Assembly: GCF_003201355.1 (NCBI RefSeq)
Contig: NZ_QICL01000008.1
Location: 17,265 to 81,264 of the forward strand
From: Indolivaga alginatilytica
GTDB taxonomy: Bacteria; Bacteroidota; Bacteroidia; Bacteroidales; Dysgonomonadaceae
DNA length: 64,000 bases
Direction: 5' to 3'
Shown: piece by piece, positions 19,139 to 28,093 of the stretch
Layout: each line of letters begins with the position of its first letter
Position numbering within the stretch: position 1 is the first letter of the stretch
Position numbers and translations under genes: made by a program
The notes under the pieces: generated by a model
What the model was told of the DNA's origin: nothing
Databases searched by the model: none
Seen by the model: the letters and a program-made list of their open reading frames with translations, nothing else

Positions 19139-21313
19139 TTAGTTGGCAGTGAGTCGAATAACAACACTTTCGTATTCATTGTACATGGCAAATGTGAGCC
19201 CGACTTTCATCAGATATTCACCCGTAAATACTTTCCCATTATATTCTGAGAATCTCGACCAATTAGGCGACTCGCGGTTAACCTCTTGCATGGTATAAAC
19301 CTTATTCGGGTCTAATCCTTGTAAAAAGAGGGTTTGTGTATTGGTTTTGATTTCCTTTCTTACCAGAAAGTTGAAGACAATAGCTTCATTTTTATCTTCC
19401 GAAACATACATAAATGCAGTACGGTTATTTTTGTATGGAGATAACAAACGGTATAAATCGCCCATCAAAACTGTTTTGCGGATTTCTTTATAAGTGGCGA
19501 TTGCATTTTTCGAGAATTCGTATTCCTTCTCTGTCATTTGCGTTGGTTGCAAGTCCATACCCAATTTTCCAGCCATAGCAATATCGAAACGGTATTTCAG
19601 AGGTGTACTGCGTCCACTGATGTGGTTTGGAGAAACCGACACATGGCTTGCCAAGCCGATAGTAGGGAAGAAATGCTGTGCTCCCCATTGAGTAAATATC
19701 CGTTGTAGAGGGTCGTTATTATCGCTGATCCAATATTCATCGAAATATTTCAGTGTACCGTAATCTATTCTACCTCCACCGCCTGAGCATGCCATGAAAA
19801 TAACATCGGGATAGTTTTTATTCACCTTTTCCATTATTTCGAGAAGTGCCCGGCTATAATCGATCCAGATATGAGATTGTTTGTCGGCAGGCAGATAAGA
19901 CGAGCCGGGATTTCCGACAAAGCGGTTACAGTCCCATTTCACATAATCTATACCCGGATTGTTTTTCAATATCTCATCAATTGTATTATATACAAATTCC
20001 TGAACTTTAGGATTACTCAGATCGAGAATCAATTGATTGCGTTGAGTAGTTCTTTCTCTATGAGGTTGAGCGATTATCCAATCTGGATGTTTTTCATAAA
20101 GCTCACTTTTAGGGTTTACCATTTCGGGTTCTACCCAAATACCGAATTTGAGATTGCGTTTTTTACACTCTTGTATCAGATATGGAATACCCTGATGTAG
20201 TTTCTTTTTATTGGTTTGCCAATCTCCTAATCCTTGGGTATCGCCGTTACGTGGATATTTATTACCGAACCATCCATCATCAAGCAGAAATAATTCAAAA
20301 CCCATTTTAGAAGCATCATCAATAATCTTAGTTAACTTAGGTTCATCGAAATCAAAATAAGTGGCTTCCCAGTTATTCAGAAGGATATCTCTTTCGCGAT
20401 CTCCGTTTTTGATACCGTATTTACGTGCCCAACGGTGAAAATTGCGTGTTACTTTCCCTGTTCCCTCTTTGCTGTAAGTATATAACAAGGCAGGTGTTTT
20501 GAAGCTTTTATTTTTGTCCAGAGTATAGGTTGATGCATACGGATTAGCACCCGATAGTACTCTAAGTTTTTTATCATTATTCACTTCAAAACAGAACTGA
20601 AAGTTTCCCGGCCAAGCCAATGTTCCCCCAATCACTTCGCCTGTCGATTCTTCAGCAGGAGCATTCAGAGATAAGATAAAGCATGGATGTGTGTATTGAT
20701 TAGTACGTACTCCCAGTTTAGAATCGATGATTTTGATACCTGATGTCAACTCTTGTTCTGCTATATTCATCTCTTCTGACCAGTCTCCGTAAAATTGACT
20801 GACATAATATTTGGGTGACACAAATGAAAGATCGGATGAAGCAAAATTTTCCAGTGCAATGCTTTTATCTTCATTGTTTTTAATTTCAGTCCATTGTTCG
20901 ATAATATCTTCCTTCTGATACGCATTATAATGCAGGTCAACAAACAGGTTATAATATTCGTCTTTCAGGGAGATCACAGTGTGGGTGATATTGTCGCTTA
21001 CCTTATCGGTTTTCGATGACACGTAAGCCAATTCGGTAGAGGTATTTCCATCGGCATGAGTAATTCTCAATGCAGCTTCAAACACGTGGTTAGTGCCAAA
21101 AGTAGAATATGCACTGAAGTTTTTTAGTGAAACTATTTCCAGTTCATTCAATTGCTTGATACGCTCACCAAAGTAGGTTTGTTCTAACCTGTTTTTGTCG
21201 TTTACCTTATACAGCAAACAAGTATTGTCGGTAGTTATACGGACAAAGTTGTTTGCAAATAGTGCTGAGGTAAACAACAAGCAGAATACGGTTACTAAAT
21301 GTTTTACTTTCAT
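19139..21313 (-). CDS. GH36 alpha-galactosidase
   Basis: The start at 21313 gives a 724-residue protein with a Sec signal peptide (MKVKHLVTVFCLLFTSALFA). The earlier in-frame start at 21334 would bury it behind seven extra residues. GH36 architecture is clear: an N-terminal beta-supersandwich, a TIM barrel with LFLLDDGWFG, the nucleophile motif YVKWDCNRF (Asp461) and the acid/base motif WISDNNDPLQR (Asp531), spaced 70 residues apart as in characterised enzymes. The enzyme removes terminal alpha-1,6-galactose from raffinose-type sugars, melibiose or galactomannan side chains with retention, probably in the periplasm. It is part of the minus-strand PUL and overlaps functionally with the two GH97 enzymes. 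Confidence 0.93.
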   Translation of the reverse strand: MKVKHLVTVFCLLFTSALFANNFVRITTDNTCLLYKVNDKNRLEQTYFGERIKQLNELEIVSLKNFSAYSTFGTNHVFEAALRITHADGNTSTELAYVSSKTDKVSDNITHTVISLKDEYYNLFVDLHYNAYQKEDIIEQWTEIKNNEDKSIALENFASSDLSFVSPKYYVSQFYGDWSEEMNIAEQELTSGIKIIDSKLGVRTNQYTHPCFILSLNAPAEESTGEVIGGTLAWPGNFQFCFEVNNDKKLRVLSGANPYASTYTLDKNKSFKTPALLYTYSKEGTGKVTRNFHRWARKYGIKNGDRERDILLNNWEATYFDFDEPKLTKIIDDASKMGFELFLLDDGWFGNKYPRNGDTQGLGDWQTNKKKLHQGIPYLIQECKKRNLKFGIWVEPEMVNPKSELYEKHPDWIIAQPHRERTTQRNQLILDLSNPKVQEFVYNTIDEILKNNPGIDYVKWDCNRFVGNPGSSYLPADKQSHIWIDYSRALLEIMEKVNKNYPDVIFMACSGGGGRIDYGTLKYFDEYWISDNNDPLQRIFTQWGAQHFFPTIGLASHVSVSPNHISGRSTPLKYRFDIAMAGKLGMDLQPTQMTEKEYEFSKNAIATYKEIRKTVLMGDLYRLLSPYKNNRTAFMYVSEDKNEAIVFNFLVRKEIKTNTQTLFLQGLDPNKVYTMQEVNRESPNWSRFSEYNGKVFTGEYLMKVGLTFAMYNEYESVVIRLTAN

Positions 21314-21343
21314 GGTATTTATTATTGGTTCCAAAATTGTGGT

Positions 21344-21411
21344 CTTTGTGCTTTCCTTAGTGTTCTCCGTGTTTATATTTTACCACCAAGAACACTAAGT
21401 TTGACACAAAG
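21344..21411. repeat. Extragenic inverted repeat between DUF5107 gene and GH36 gene
   Basis: Outer arms CTTTGTG (21344-21350) and CACAAAG (21405-21411) and inner arms CTTAGTGTTCT (21356-21366) and AGAACACTAAG (21389-21399) are perfect complements, separated by 5-base mismatched spacers and a 22-base loop. The element fills the 112-bp intercistronic gap of an operon and resembles REP-like extragenic repeats seen in many bacteria. Confidence 0.8.
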
Positions 21412-21425
21412 AATATCAGTATACT

Positions 21426-24400
21426 TTACTTAATACTACTTAGCAGCAATTGGCTATCTTGGTGATTAATATCCAATTGTTTCACTTTTTCCAGATACTC
21501 TTTGGCTTTAACAATATCCCCTAAGCCCAGATGTCCCAATCCCATTACATAGTAGCAATGAATCTGATTACGAATATTCAGGTCATCTTCCCAGATTGCA
21601 AGATCGGGTAACGATACTGCGAAGTAATCGATTCGGCAATTGTCGAAGAGATGCTTCTCACCATGATTAATCAGTTTATTATAACGGCTTTTCGCTTTGC
21701 CCGTATTACCCAGTGCTTCCCATGCAAGACCTTGATAATAAATCTTGTCGGGCTGCTGATCGTTATAGAAGAAGGCTTGTTGTGGCTCAGACGATCCTAC
21801 AGTTGCTTTTTGCAGGTAAACAAGGGCTTGTTTTTCATCACGAAGTCCACGATAAGCTATTCCTTTGTAATAATCGATGTCGTTTTCTTCCGCATTGGAA
21901 AGTTTACCTTCTCCCAGATTATGCGGATAAGTATCTATTTCGTGAAGTAATATTAAAGCCTCTTTAAACTGTTTATTATCGATAGCTTGCTTAGCCAGCT
22001 CCAGCCTACAGATAGTATATTGCTTGGTGATTTTACCTTCGCCGCCTTCCCATGGATGGAATTTACGTGAAGCTATCAGGTCTTTTGCTTTTGTATACTC
22101 GCCCAATTGATTGTATAGGGTGATTCGCTCAATGCTAAGGTCATCACGTTGATCTACAAGAGTCGGGTGTTTTTCGAGGAACGTCAAACGCTTACGATGC
22201 GATAAGCCTGTTTTTTTATACAATTGATCGAGTTCCATTAATAAGCGGTCGTCTGTTTGGTCTAATTTGAACGCTTCTTCCAATAATACTTTTGCCTGTG
22301 ATTTATTGTTGGTCTTGTTGTAATATGCCAGTGCCAGATTTCGCAATACAGTAGGGAACTTGGCATTCACTTCTTTTGATTTTTCCCAACATACGATTGC
22401 TTCATCGTATTGGCGAGCAGCATACCAGAAATTTCCTAAATAATAAGGAGCGAACGAATCCGATGGATTTAGACAAATTGCATCTTTTAAGATATTTACC
22501 TCTTCGATACGATTCGGGAAACACTTGTCAGGACACATTTGTGACGCTTTTATATAATATTCTTTTGCTTTAGAGGCATCGCCCGATTTAGACGCAAAAT
22601 AGCCCAGTGTATAATATACCATTGGATAGACGTTCTCAGGATCGGCAATGCTTAATCGTAAAAACTGGTCGGCTTCGCTGTACATTCCACTGTCTGAAAA
22701 ATCAAGAGCATACTCTATGTATGGATGAGTAGAACCATGCATCAATGCTTTTAATTCCTGTAAATCTTTAGCATCGTTAGTCAGCAAGTACTTTTCGAAT
22801 CGGCATCCCATGTTGAATTTATCGATTTTTAAAGACTCCTCAATTAAAGCTACAGCTTCTTCTTTTTTACCTAGTTTTCTTAAAACAGATGCCTTTAACT
22901 GACGTCCTTTATGATTGTGCCAATTACGTATCAACGAACGGTCTATTCTGTCTAGAGCATCTTCCCATAATCCTTTGGAGGCATCTATCTGAGCTAAAGC
23001 ATAAAAGCCCGAATCTTGCCATGCAGCATTCCATGTTGCTTTAAAGAATGCATCATAAGCATCCTCTTGGCATCCTTGCATATTGAGGCTCCATCCCAGA
23101 TTGAAATAAGGTTCGCCGTCATATGGATTGGGGTTACGTTCGGTTTGCGTTTTTATCGCTTCTTGGAAATAAGCTTCGGCTTTGGCGAATTGCCCTTTAC
23201 GCATCAACAGAAGTCCCATTGCATTGTTGCATCGGATGTTACTTGGCTCGCGTTTGAGTGCTTCGATGTAATAATCCATCGGATTATAAGTAGCATGACG
23301 ATACTGCTCCAAGTGTTGACCGGTAAGGAACAGCTGTTCGATAGAAGCTATATCCTGCGGGTCTTTAGCCGCCTTAGCAGGGTCGGGCGTAGGTTTAATC
23401 TCAGGCTTGTCTGCCTGATAAGTCAGTAGCTCTTTTCCGTCTTTCGTATATAGTTCAAATATCAAATCTTCGGGAAGGATTTCACCAACCTTTACGCTCT
23501 TAAAATAAGATTCAGAAGGACTGGTATTTGCAGTATCATCTACATATACTTTACCATCTTTATTTTTCAAGATGATGTGCAAGTTCTCAAACTCGGAAGT
23601 AGTATAAAGTATAATGTTTGCCTGTCCATCTTTGATATTTACATTTACTATGGCATCTTTATTGGCATTTTTCACATAACCTACTTCGGCATAAGGCATG
23701 AAATATTGTACCCACGATTTTTCTTCGTTAGGTTGCAGCCAGGTGAAATCGGGTTGATTATCGGTAAATACACCGGTCATCAATTCGATATAAGGTCCGT
23801 CTTCGTCTGTCAGGTTTCTGTCCCAAGCCACGCCGAAGTCGCCGCATCCCCATGTCCATTGTTTTTTTCCGGGTGAAACATGGTGATTGGCAATGTGCAG
23901 CAATCCGCCTTTTGCATCTTCTTCATAGCCGCCTACAAAGTCGAACTTCGATTGTACAGCCATATAAGAGGTGGGTACAGGTATATTTTTGTATTTGGAT
24001 ATATCTACACCTTCCGAATAATCTTGTTTATAATACACGCCTGTTGCTATCGGAAAATTAGATACATCACGTTTTCCGTGATCGAATACTGCATGTACAT
24101 CAGGTGGAAAAACTGTATGATATCCGTCATTAACCACTACGGCAGGGTTTGCCCACCATAAGAATGTTTGAGGAAAAGTGGTTCTGTTGTATACTTTTAC
24201 TTTTATTTCCAGATATGATTTTCCGGGATGAAGTGTAAAGCCTTGCATACCTTTGGTGCGAAACATGCGTTCTACTTCGTTGCACCAAACGGTTATGCTG
24301 CCATCCTCGTTTTCTTCGATGCAGTAATCGGTAGGCAAATAAGTACTTGGACGATGATGTTGAGGCCAGTTAAACTCTATACCTCCCGAAATCCAAGGGC

Positions 24401-24767
24401 CTGTCAATCCGACTAACGCAGGTTTAATTACCTGATTATAATATACAAAGTGGCGTTTTTTTACTTTGTCGTATGCCATTTGTACACGTCCTCCCAATTC
24501 GGGAAGAATCATGATTTTCAGATATTCATTTTCGAGGAACAGAGCCTTGTAAAGTTTATCTTTCTTTTCGTCCGAAATTTTTTCGACTACCGGATATGGA
24601 TATACCACTCCCGAGCTGCCTTGATATACTCTCTTTTCAGAGAAGATAGGGTTCTTTTCTTCGGCGCCTATTTCGTAAGTGGGGAGTAGTATGTCTTCTT
24701 CCCATGCCTTAACAATTCCTTTTTGATTAACGGTTGCCTGAATCAGGTGTTTAGTCATTTTCTCCAT
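21426..24767 (-). CDS. DUF5107 and TPR-repeat protein, predicted cytoplasmic carbohydrate-active
   Basis: The protein has 1113 residues and no signal peptide or membrane helix. The first 440 or so residues are beta-rich, with conserved stretches such as LPELGGRVQMAYDKVKKR, GPWISGGIEFNWPQHHRPST, FLWWANPAVVVNDGYHTVFP and WGCGDFGVAWDRNL. This matches the DUF5107 family, which I understand to have a galactose-mutarotase-like sandwich. From about residue 455 to the end it is an array of TPR-like helical hairpins (for example YFNLGWSLNMQGCQEDAYDA and YYVMGLGHLGLGDIVKAKEY). It sits between the sugar transporter gene and GH36, which suggests it acts on or senses a transported sugar inside the cell. 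No enzymatic activity can be read from the sequence. A start at codon 4 (24758) is possible. Confidence 0.85.
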   Translation of the reverse strand: MEKMTKHLIQATVNQKGIVKAWEEDILLPTYEIGAEEKNPIFSEKRVYQGSSGVVYPYPVVEKISDEKKDKLYKALFLENEYLKIMILPELGGRVQMAYDKVKKRHFVYYNQVIKPALVGLTGPWISGGIEFNWPQHHRPSTYLPTDYCIEENEDGSITVWCNEVERMFRTKGMQGFTLHPGKSYLEIKVKVYNRTTFPQTFLWWANPAVVVNDGYHTVFPPDVHAVFDHGKRDVSNFPIATGVYYKQDYSEGVDISKYKNIPVPTSYMAVQSKFDFVGGYEEDAKGGLLHIANHHVSPGKKQWTWGCGDFGVAWDRNLTDEDGPYIELMTGVFTDNQPDFTWLQPNEEKSWVQYFMPYAEVGYVKNANKDAIVNVNIKDGQANIILYTTSEFENLHIILKNKDGKVYVDDTANTSPSESYFKSVKVGEILPEDLIFELYTKDGKELLTYQADKPEIKPTPDPAKAAKDPQDIASIEQLFLTGQHLEQYRHATYNPMDYYIEALKREPSNIRCNNAMGLLLMRKGQFAKAEAYFQEAIKTQTERNPNPYDGEPYFNLGWSLNMQGCQEDAYDAFFKATWNAAWQDSGFYALAQIDASKGLWEDALDRIDRSLIRNWHNHKGRQLKASVLRKLGKKEEAVALIEESLKIDKFNMGCRFEKYLLTNDAKDLQELKALMHGSTHPYIEYALDFSDSGMYSEADQFLRLSIADPENVYPMVYYTLGYFASKSGDASKAKEYYIKASQMCPDKCFPNRIEEVNILKDAICLNPSDSFAPYYLGNFWYAARQYDEAIVCWEKSKEVNAKFPTVLRNLALAYYNKTNNKSQAKVLLEEAFKLDQTDDRLLMELDQLYKKTGLSHRKRLTFLEKHPTLVDQRDDLSIERITLYNQLGEYTKAKDLIASRKFHPWEGGEGKITKQYTICRLELAKQAIDNKQFKEALILLHEIDTYPHNLGEGKLSNAEENDIDYYKGIAYRGLRDEKQALVYLQKATVGSSEPQQAFFYNDQQPDKIYYQGLAWEALGNTGKAKSRYNKLINHGEKHLFDNCRIDYFAVSLPDLAIWEDDLNIRNQIHCYYVMGLGHLGLGDIVKAKEYLEKVKQLDINHQDSQLLLSSIK

Positions 24768-24779
24768 TTCAATGAATTT

Positions 24780-24794
24780 AAGGTCTCAGACCTA
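24780..24794. repeat. AAGGTC-type intergenic palindrome, copy A
   Basis: The sequence AAGGTCTCAGACCTA is a near-perfect palindrome (AGGTCT/AGACCT around a central C). It begins 12 bp upstream of the DUF5107 start, inside the probable intercistronic leader. It belongs to a small family with copies near 28079, 34726, 43806 and 49768. Confidence 0.75.
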
Positions 24795-24813
24795 ATTATT
24801 ATTTTAATTTCCG

Positions 24814-24874
24814 TTGTAGGGGCGAACCTGTGTGTTCGTCCGTTGAGGGCAGACACATAGGTCTGCCCCTACAA
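24814..24874. repeat. Tandem REP-like hairpins between MFS and DUF5107 genes
   Basis: Two adjacent hairpins, one imperfect (GGGCGAAC...GTTCGTCC) and one perfect (GGGCAGAC-acatag-GTCTGCCC), are themselves enclosed by outer arms TTGTAGGGGC (24814-24823) and GCCCCTACAA (24865-24874). The whole unit can fold as one long stem or two short ones. It begins 6 bp beyond the MFS stop codon. A degenerate relative may lie at 52031-52059. Confidence 0.85.
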
Positions 24875-24880
24875 GGTGTC

Positions 24881-26254
24881 TTATTTTGTCAGTTCTTTTT
24901 CTATTTCTTCCAGTGATTTTCCCTTGGTTTCGGGTAAATTTCTTTTTACGAATACAAATCCCAATAAGCAGATAACGCCATATAGCCAGAATGTGCCGTA
25001 TGCACCTAATGCATTGTTTAATAGAGGGAAAGTGTAGGTAAGGAAGAAACATGCCGTCCATAACGAGAAAGTAGCAACAGCCATAGCCATACCCCTGATC
25101 TTGGTTGGGAATATCTCGGAGATAACTACCCATGCTATCGGTGCTAGGGTCATTGCATAGCATCCTATGGCGAGCATTACAAGAATTAATACTGCAATAC
25201 CGGATATATGGAAATAATAGCATGCTCCCAATATGGCGTATATACATGCCAGTCCTAAAGCTCCGAATAATAATAAAGATCTGCGCCCTAGTTTATCTAC
25301 CATATACATTCCTACGATGGTGAATGCTACATTGGTTACACCTGTGATCACTATATTGAAAAGTATATCGGATACTCCGTATCCGGCGGCAGCAAATATT
25401 TCCTGTGCATAATTGAATATAACGTTGATGCCGCACCATTGCTGAAAAGCTGCTATAACAATACCTATCAGAAGTATCTTGGGCATTTTTCCTTTGAAGA
25501 GTAGTCTGTAATCGACCTTTTCTTTAACTGTTGAAGTTGCCGCTTTTAATTCGCCGATTTCGGATTTGGCATATTCTTCCCCCCCGATTTTAGCAAGTAT
25601 TTTTTCAGATCTGTCAAATTGTAATTGTGCTGCCAGCCATTTAGGGCTTTCGGGTACGATAAAAATCATAATAAAGAAGAATATGGCCGGAACTCCTCCT
25701 GCCCAGAACATCCAGCGCCATCCCATCTGACCATTCCACGATTGAAGGATATCCGTGCCGGCGGTTATCGGTTCGGCAATGAGCCAGTTTACCAGTTGAG
25801 CGGCTAAAATCCCTATAACAACAGTGAGTTGGTTGAGCGATACAAACCGTCCCCTTACATTTGCCGGAGCAACTTCTGCGATGTACATAGGCGAAAGATT
25901 AGATGCGATACCTATGGCTATACCTCCTAAGACACGGTATACAATAAACCACGAAAGGCTATCGACCATTCCTGTGCCGATGGCGGCAAGAATAAAAACC
26001 AGTGAAGCGGTAATCATCAACGGCTTCCTTCCGTAACGGTCTGACAAACCTCCCGATAACATCACTCCGAGTAGGCAGCCGAGAATAGCACTCCCCATTA
26101 CAAATCCTTGTATTGATGGAGAATCTGCAATGTCAAAGAAGACTTCATAGAAAGGTTTTGCCCCTCCGATCACTACCCAGTCGTAGCCGAATAGCAACCC
26201 TCCCATGGCTGAAACGAAGGTGATGAGATTTAAATACGATTTATTGTTCTTCAT
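24881..26254 (-). CDS. MFS sugar transporter (sugar porter family, xylose/galactose:H+ symporter type)
   Basis: The 457-residue protein has 12 predicted membrane helices and the sugar porter signatures SGGLSDRYGRKPLM after helix 2, GGIAIGIASNLSPMYIAE, PESPKWL before the central loop, QQWCGINVIFNYAQEIF in helix 7, DKLGRRSLLLFG after helix 8 and the terminal PETKGKSLEEIEKELTK. It should import a monosaccharide, probably galactose here, into the cytoplasm by proton symport. It is the first gene of the minus-strand PUL, 160 bp from the divergent AraC gene, and is preceded by a -7 promoter element. The exact sugar cannot be told from sequence. Confidence 0.93.
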   Translation of the reverse strand: MKNNKSYLNLITFVSAMGGLLFGYDWVVIGGAKPFYEVFFDIADSPSIQGFVMGSAILGCLLGVMLSGGLSDRYGRKPLMITASLVFILAAIGTGMVDSLSWFIVYRVLGGIAIGIASNLSPMYIAEVAPANVRGRFVSLNQLTVVIGILAAQLVNWLIAEPITAGTDILQSWNGQMGWRWMFWAGGVPAIFFFIMIFIVPESPKWLAAQLQFDRSEKILAKIGGEEYAKSEIGELKAATSTVKEKVDYRLLFKGKMPKILLIGIVIAAFQQWCGINVIFNYAQEIFAAAGYGVSDILFNIVITGVTNVAFTIVGMYMVDKLGRRSLLLFGALGLACIYAILGACYYFHISGIAVLILVMLAIGCYAMTLAPIAWVVISEIFPTKIRGMAMAVATFSLWTACFFLTYTFPLLNNALGAYGTFWLYGVICLLGFVFVKRNLPETKGKSLEEIEKELTK

Positions 26255-26291
26255 GTGTCTTAGATTAATTAAATGATACTATTTATAAAAG

Positions 26292-26299
26292 CAAAATTA
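26292..26299 (-). promoter_or_regulatory. -7 promoter element of the alpha-galactoside PUL
   Basis: On the minus strand the bases read TAATTTTG, a full TAnnTTTG match 38 bp upstream of the MFS start. It is in the 159-bp divergent region shared with the AraC gene, the expected place for the regulator to bind. I see no clear -33 element, as is common for activator-dependent promoters. Confidence 0.5.
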
Positions 26300-26413
26300 G
26301 ATGGTTCGAAAGCAGAAAAAATGTATTATTATTTTGAAAACATGTAAAATATTACTATTATCGCATTTCCAATATATTTAACCTTATTCTTACACCGTTT
26401 AACGAAAAATAAA

Positions 26414-27310
26414 ATGGAAACCATTGCTGACGGATTTAAAGGTGAAAAGGCTATTGTAACTCCTTACAACATAAGAGAATTGCAGGCTGAAAATGAAATA
26501 ACCAGACAATTGTATATTACACATATCGGTTATTACCCAAATGCGAAATACCATTATCGGGAAAGGTTAGCGGGGACTAACGAAAATATTCTTATTTATT
26601 GTGAAAAAGGTAAAGGCTGGATCGAATATCAGGATGAGCGGCATACGCTATCCGGCAATCAGGTTTTTATAATACCCCAAAATGAAGCGCATTCGTATGG
26701 TTCAGATCCCCATAATCCGTGGAGTATATACTGGCTGCACTTCAAAGGAGAAAATATACACATGTTTAAACCCATTATCGGGAAGGTATTGTCTATCAAA
26801 GATACAGCTAACAGCAGACAGCAGGATCGGTTTATGCTTTTCGAAGATATGTTTCAGAATCTGGGAATGGGCTATAATCCGGAGAATCTCGAATATATCA
26901 GTTTCTGCTTAATGTATTTTCTTGCTTCTATAAAATACTTACCCCAATACAGAGAAATAAAGAATGTGAAAATAGATGATGTGATTCAGAAAAGTATCCT
27001 TTTTATGAAGGGTAACTTAGAAAATAAAATAACTCTGGAAGACATCGCTCATGCCGTCGGTTATTCGGTTTCTCATCTGATTACTCTGTTTACTCAGAAA
27101 ACATCTTATTCACCCTTTGTATACTACAATCAACTCCGCATACAAAAAGCGTGCTCTTATTTACAATTTACAGAATTGAAAATAAAAGAAATAGCCTTTA
27201 GATTAGGTTTTTATGATCCTTTTCATTTTTCAAAAACTTTTCTCAAAGAGATGAGGATTACCCCTAAAGAGTACCGAAAAAGATACCATGAAAAATTAGA
27301 TTTTGATTAA
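26414..27310 (+). CDS. AraC-family transcriptional regulator of the adjacent PUL
   Basis: The 298-residue protein has an N-terminal cupin-like sensing domain (about 35-150, with GKGWIEYQDERHTLSGNQVFIIPQNEAHSY) and a C-terminal AraC/XylS DNA-binding domain (about 195-295) with two helix-turn-helix units: ITLEDIAHAVGYSVSHLITLF and IKEIAFRLGFYDPFHFSKTF, ending in the usual MRITPKEYRKRY. The layout matches RafR/MelR-type activators, in which the cupin binds the inducing sugar. It is divergent from the MFS-led operon and is its likely activator. No other operon borders it. Confidence 0.92.
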   Translation: METIADGFKGEKAIVTPYNIRELQAENEITRQLYITHIGYYPNAKYHYRERLAGTNENILIYCEKGKGWIEYQDERHTLSGNQVFIIPQNEAHSYGSDPHNPWSIYWLHFKGENIHMFKPIIGKVLSIKDTANSRQQDRFMLFEDMFQNLGMGYNPENLEYISFCLMYFLASIKYLPQYREIKNVKIDDVIQKSILFMKGNLENKITLEDIAHAVGYSVSHLITLFTQKTSYSPFVYYNQLRIQKACSYLQFTELKIKEIAFRLGFYDPFHFSKTFLKEMRITPKEYRKRYHEKLDFD

Positions 27311-27564
27311 TCCTAAAAATTTCTTTCTTACAATAAAGTGACAAATATAAACGAAAAGTATAAGAGAGAAAGTTAAGCACTCTTAAATTAATTTAAAACT
27401 ATATCGAAATCTTATGGAGACAGTAATAATGCTGTAGGTCTTGTGTTGGTTACAGTAATAGATTCTGCTGAATTTATGGAAATTATATCTCTGGAATAAA
27501 TGAATAGTGGTTGATATTCAATGGTATGTGTCGATTTGGTGAGTGTTTTATACAAAAAAGAAAT

Positions 27565-27583
27565 GGTTGTCATCCCGACAACC
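27565..27583 (+). promoter_or_regulatory. Small leader hairpin upstream of a truncated frame
   Basis: Arms GGTTGTC (27565-27571) and GACAACC (27577-27583) form a perfect 7-bp stem with a 5-base loop. No U-run follows. It lies just before an ATGAAAAACAC start-like sequence at 27615, as in leaders of Bacteroidetes nutrient-uptake operons, but there is no intact gene behind it. Confidence 0.4.
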
Positions 27584-28059
27584 AATCTTCATTATTAACC
27601 TTAAATCTAATACTATGAAAAACACATACTTTAAACATTTGACTCTAAGGAAAAGTTCAATGAATTGTTTCTATATTTAAATAGATGTATTTGATAACTT
27701 AATCCAAAGAGAAAAATCTTATATTTTATATCTATTTCCTAAATACTCTTATTCGGATTTATAAACTAAACAGAGCATTTATTGTATTAGCTAAATGCTG
27801 CTTTATTATATAGTTAACGTATTGTATAGGAAAAAGTTCTGTCTCTCTTCGTTAAAAAAATATAAGTGTAATTGAGACTGAGTATATGTTGAGATCTGCA
27901 TACAAGATCAGGTGAAAAAATCCTCTTCCAATACTTCTTTATGATACTTGAAATCCTGAGGTTTTTTTAGCCTTAAAATATGTACTTAAATAGGAAAAGC
28001 TATAACCAAAAGTAATGGTGCATAATATTAAAAAAGTATAGTTATTCGATAATATTTAA

Positions 28060-28067
28060 TAGCTTTG
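28060..28067 (+). promoter_or_regulatory. Candidate -7 promoter element for mdh
   Basis: The bases TAGCTTTG match TAnnTTTG fully and lie 90 bp before the mdh start. Transcription would begin near 28072, so the palindrome at 28079-28093 would be in the 5' leader. No clear -33 TTTG is present. Confidence 0.4.
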
Positions 28068-28078
28068 AAATGGAAATT

Positions 28079-28093
28079 AAGGTCGTAGACCTA
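28079..28093. repeat. AAGGTC-type intergenic palindrome, copy B
   Basis: AAGGTC-gta-GACCTA, followed by TTACTTTGGCA a few bases later. Copy C at 34726 has the same downstream TTACTTTGGCA, so the repeated unit is longer than the palindrome itself (at least about 35 bp). Confidence 0.8.

Noticed and set aside
23016-23429. Long plus-strand frame opposite the DUF5107-TPR gene
   Set aside because: It is antisense to a conserved TPR region and its translation shows no family pattern.
24804-25247. 147-codon minus-strand frame overlapping the MFS gene end
   Set aside because: It lies in another frame of the conserved transporter gene and continues through the REP-like element. The transporter signatures show that the other frame is the real one.
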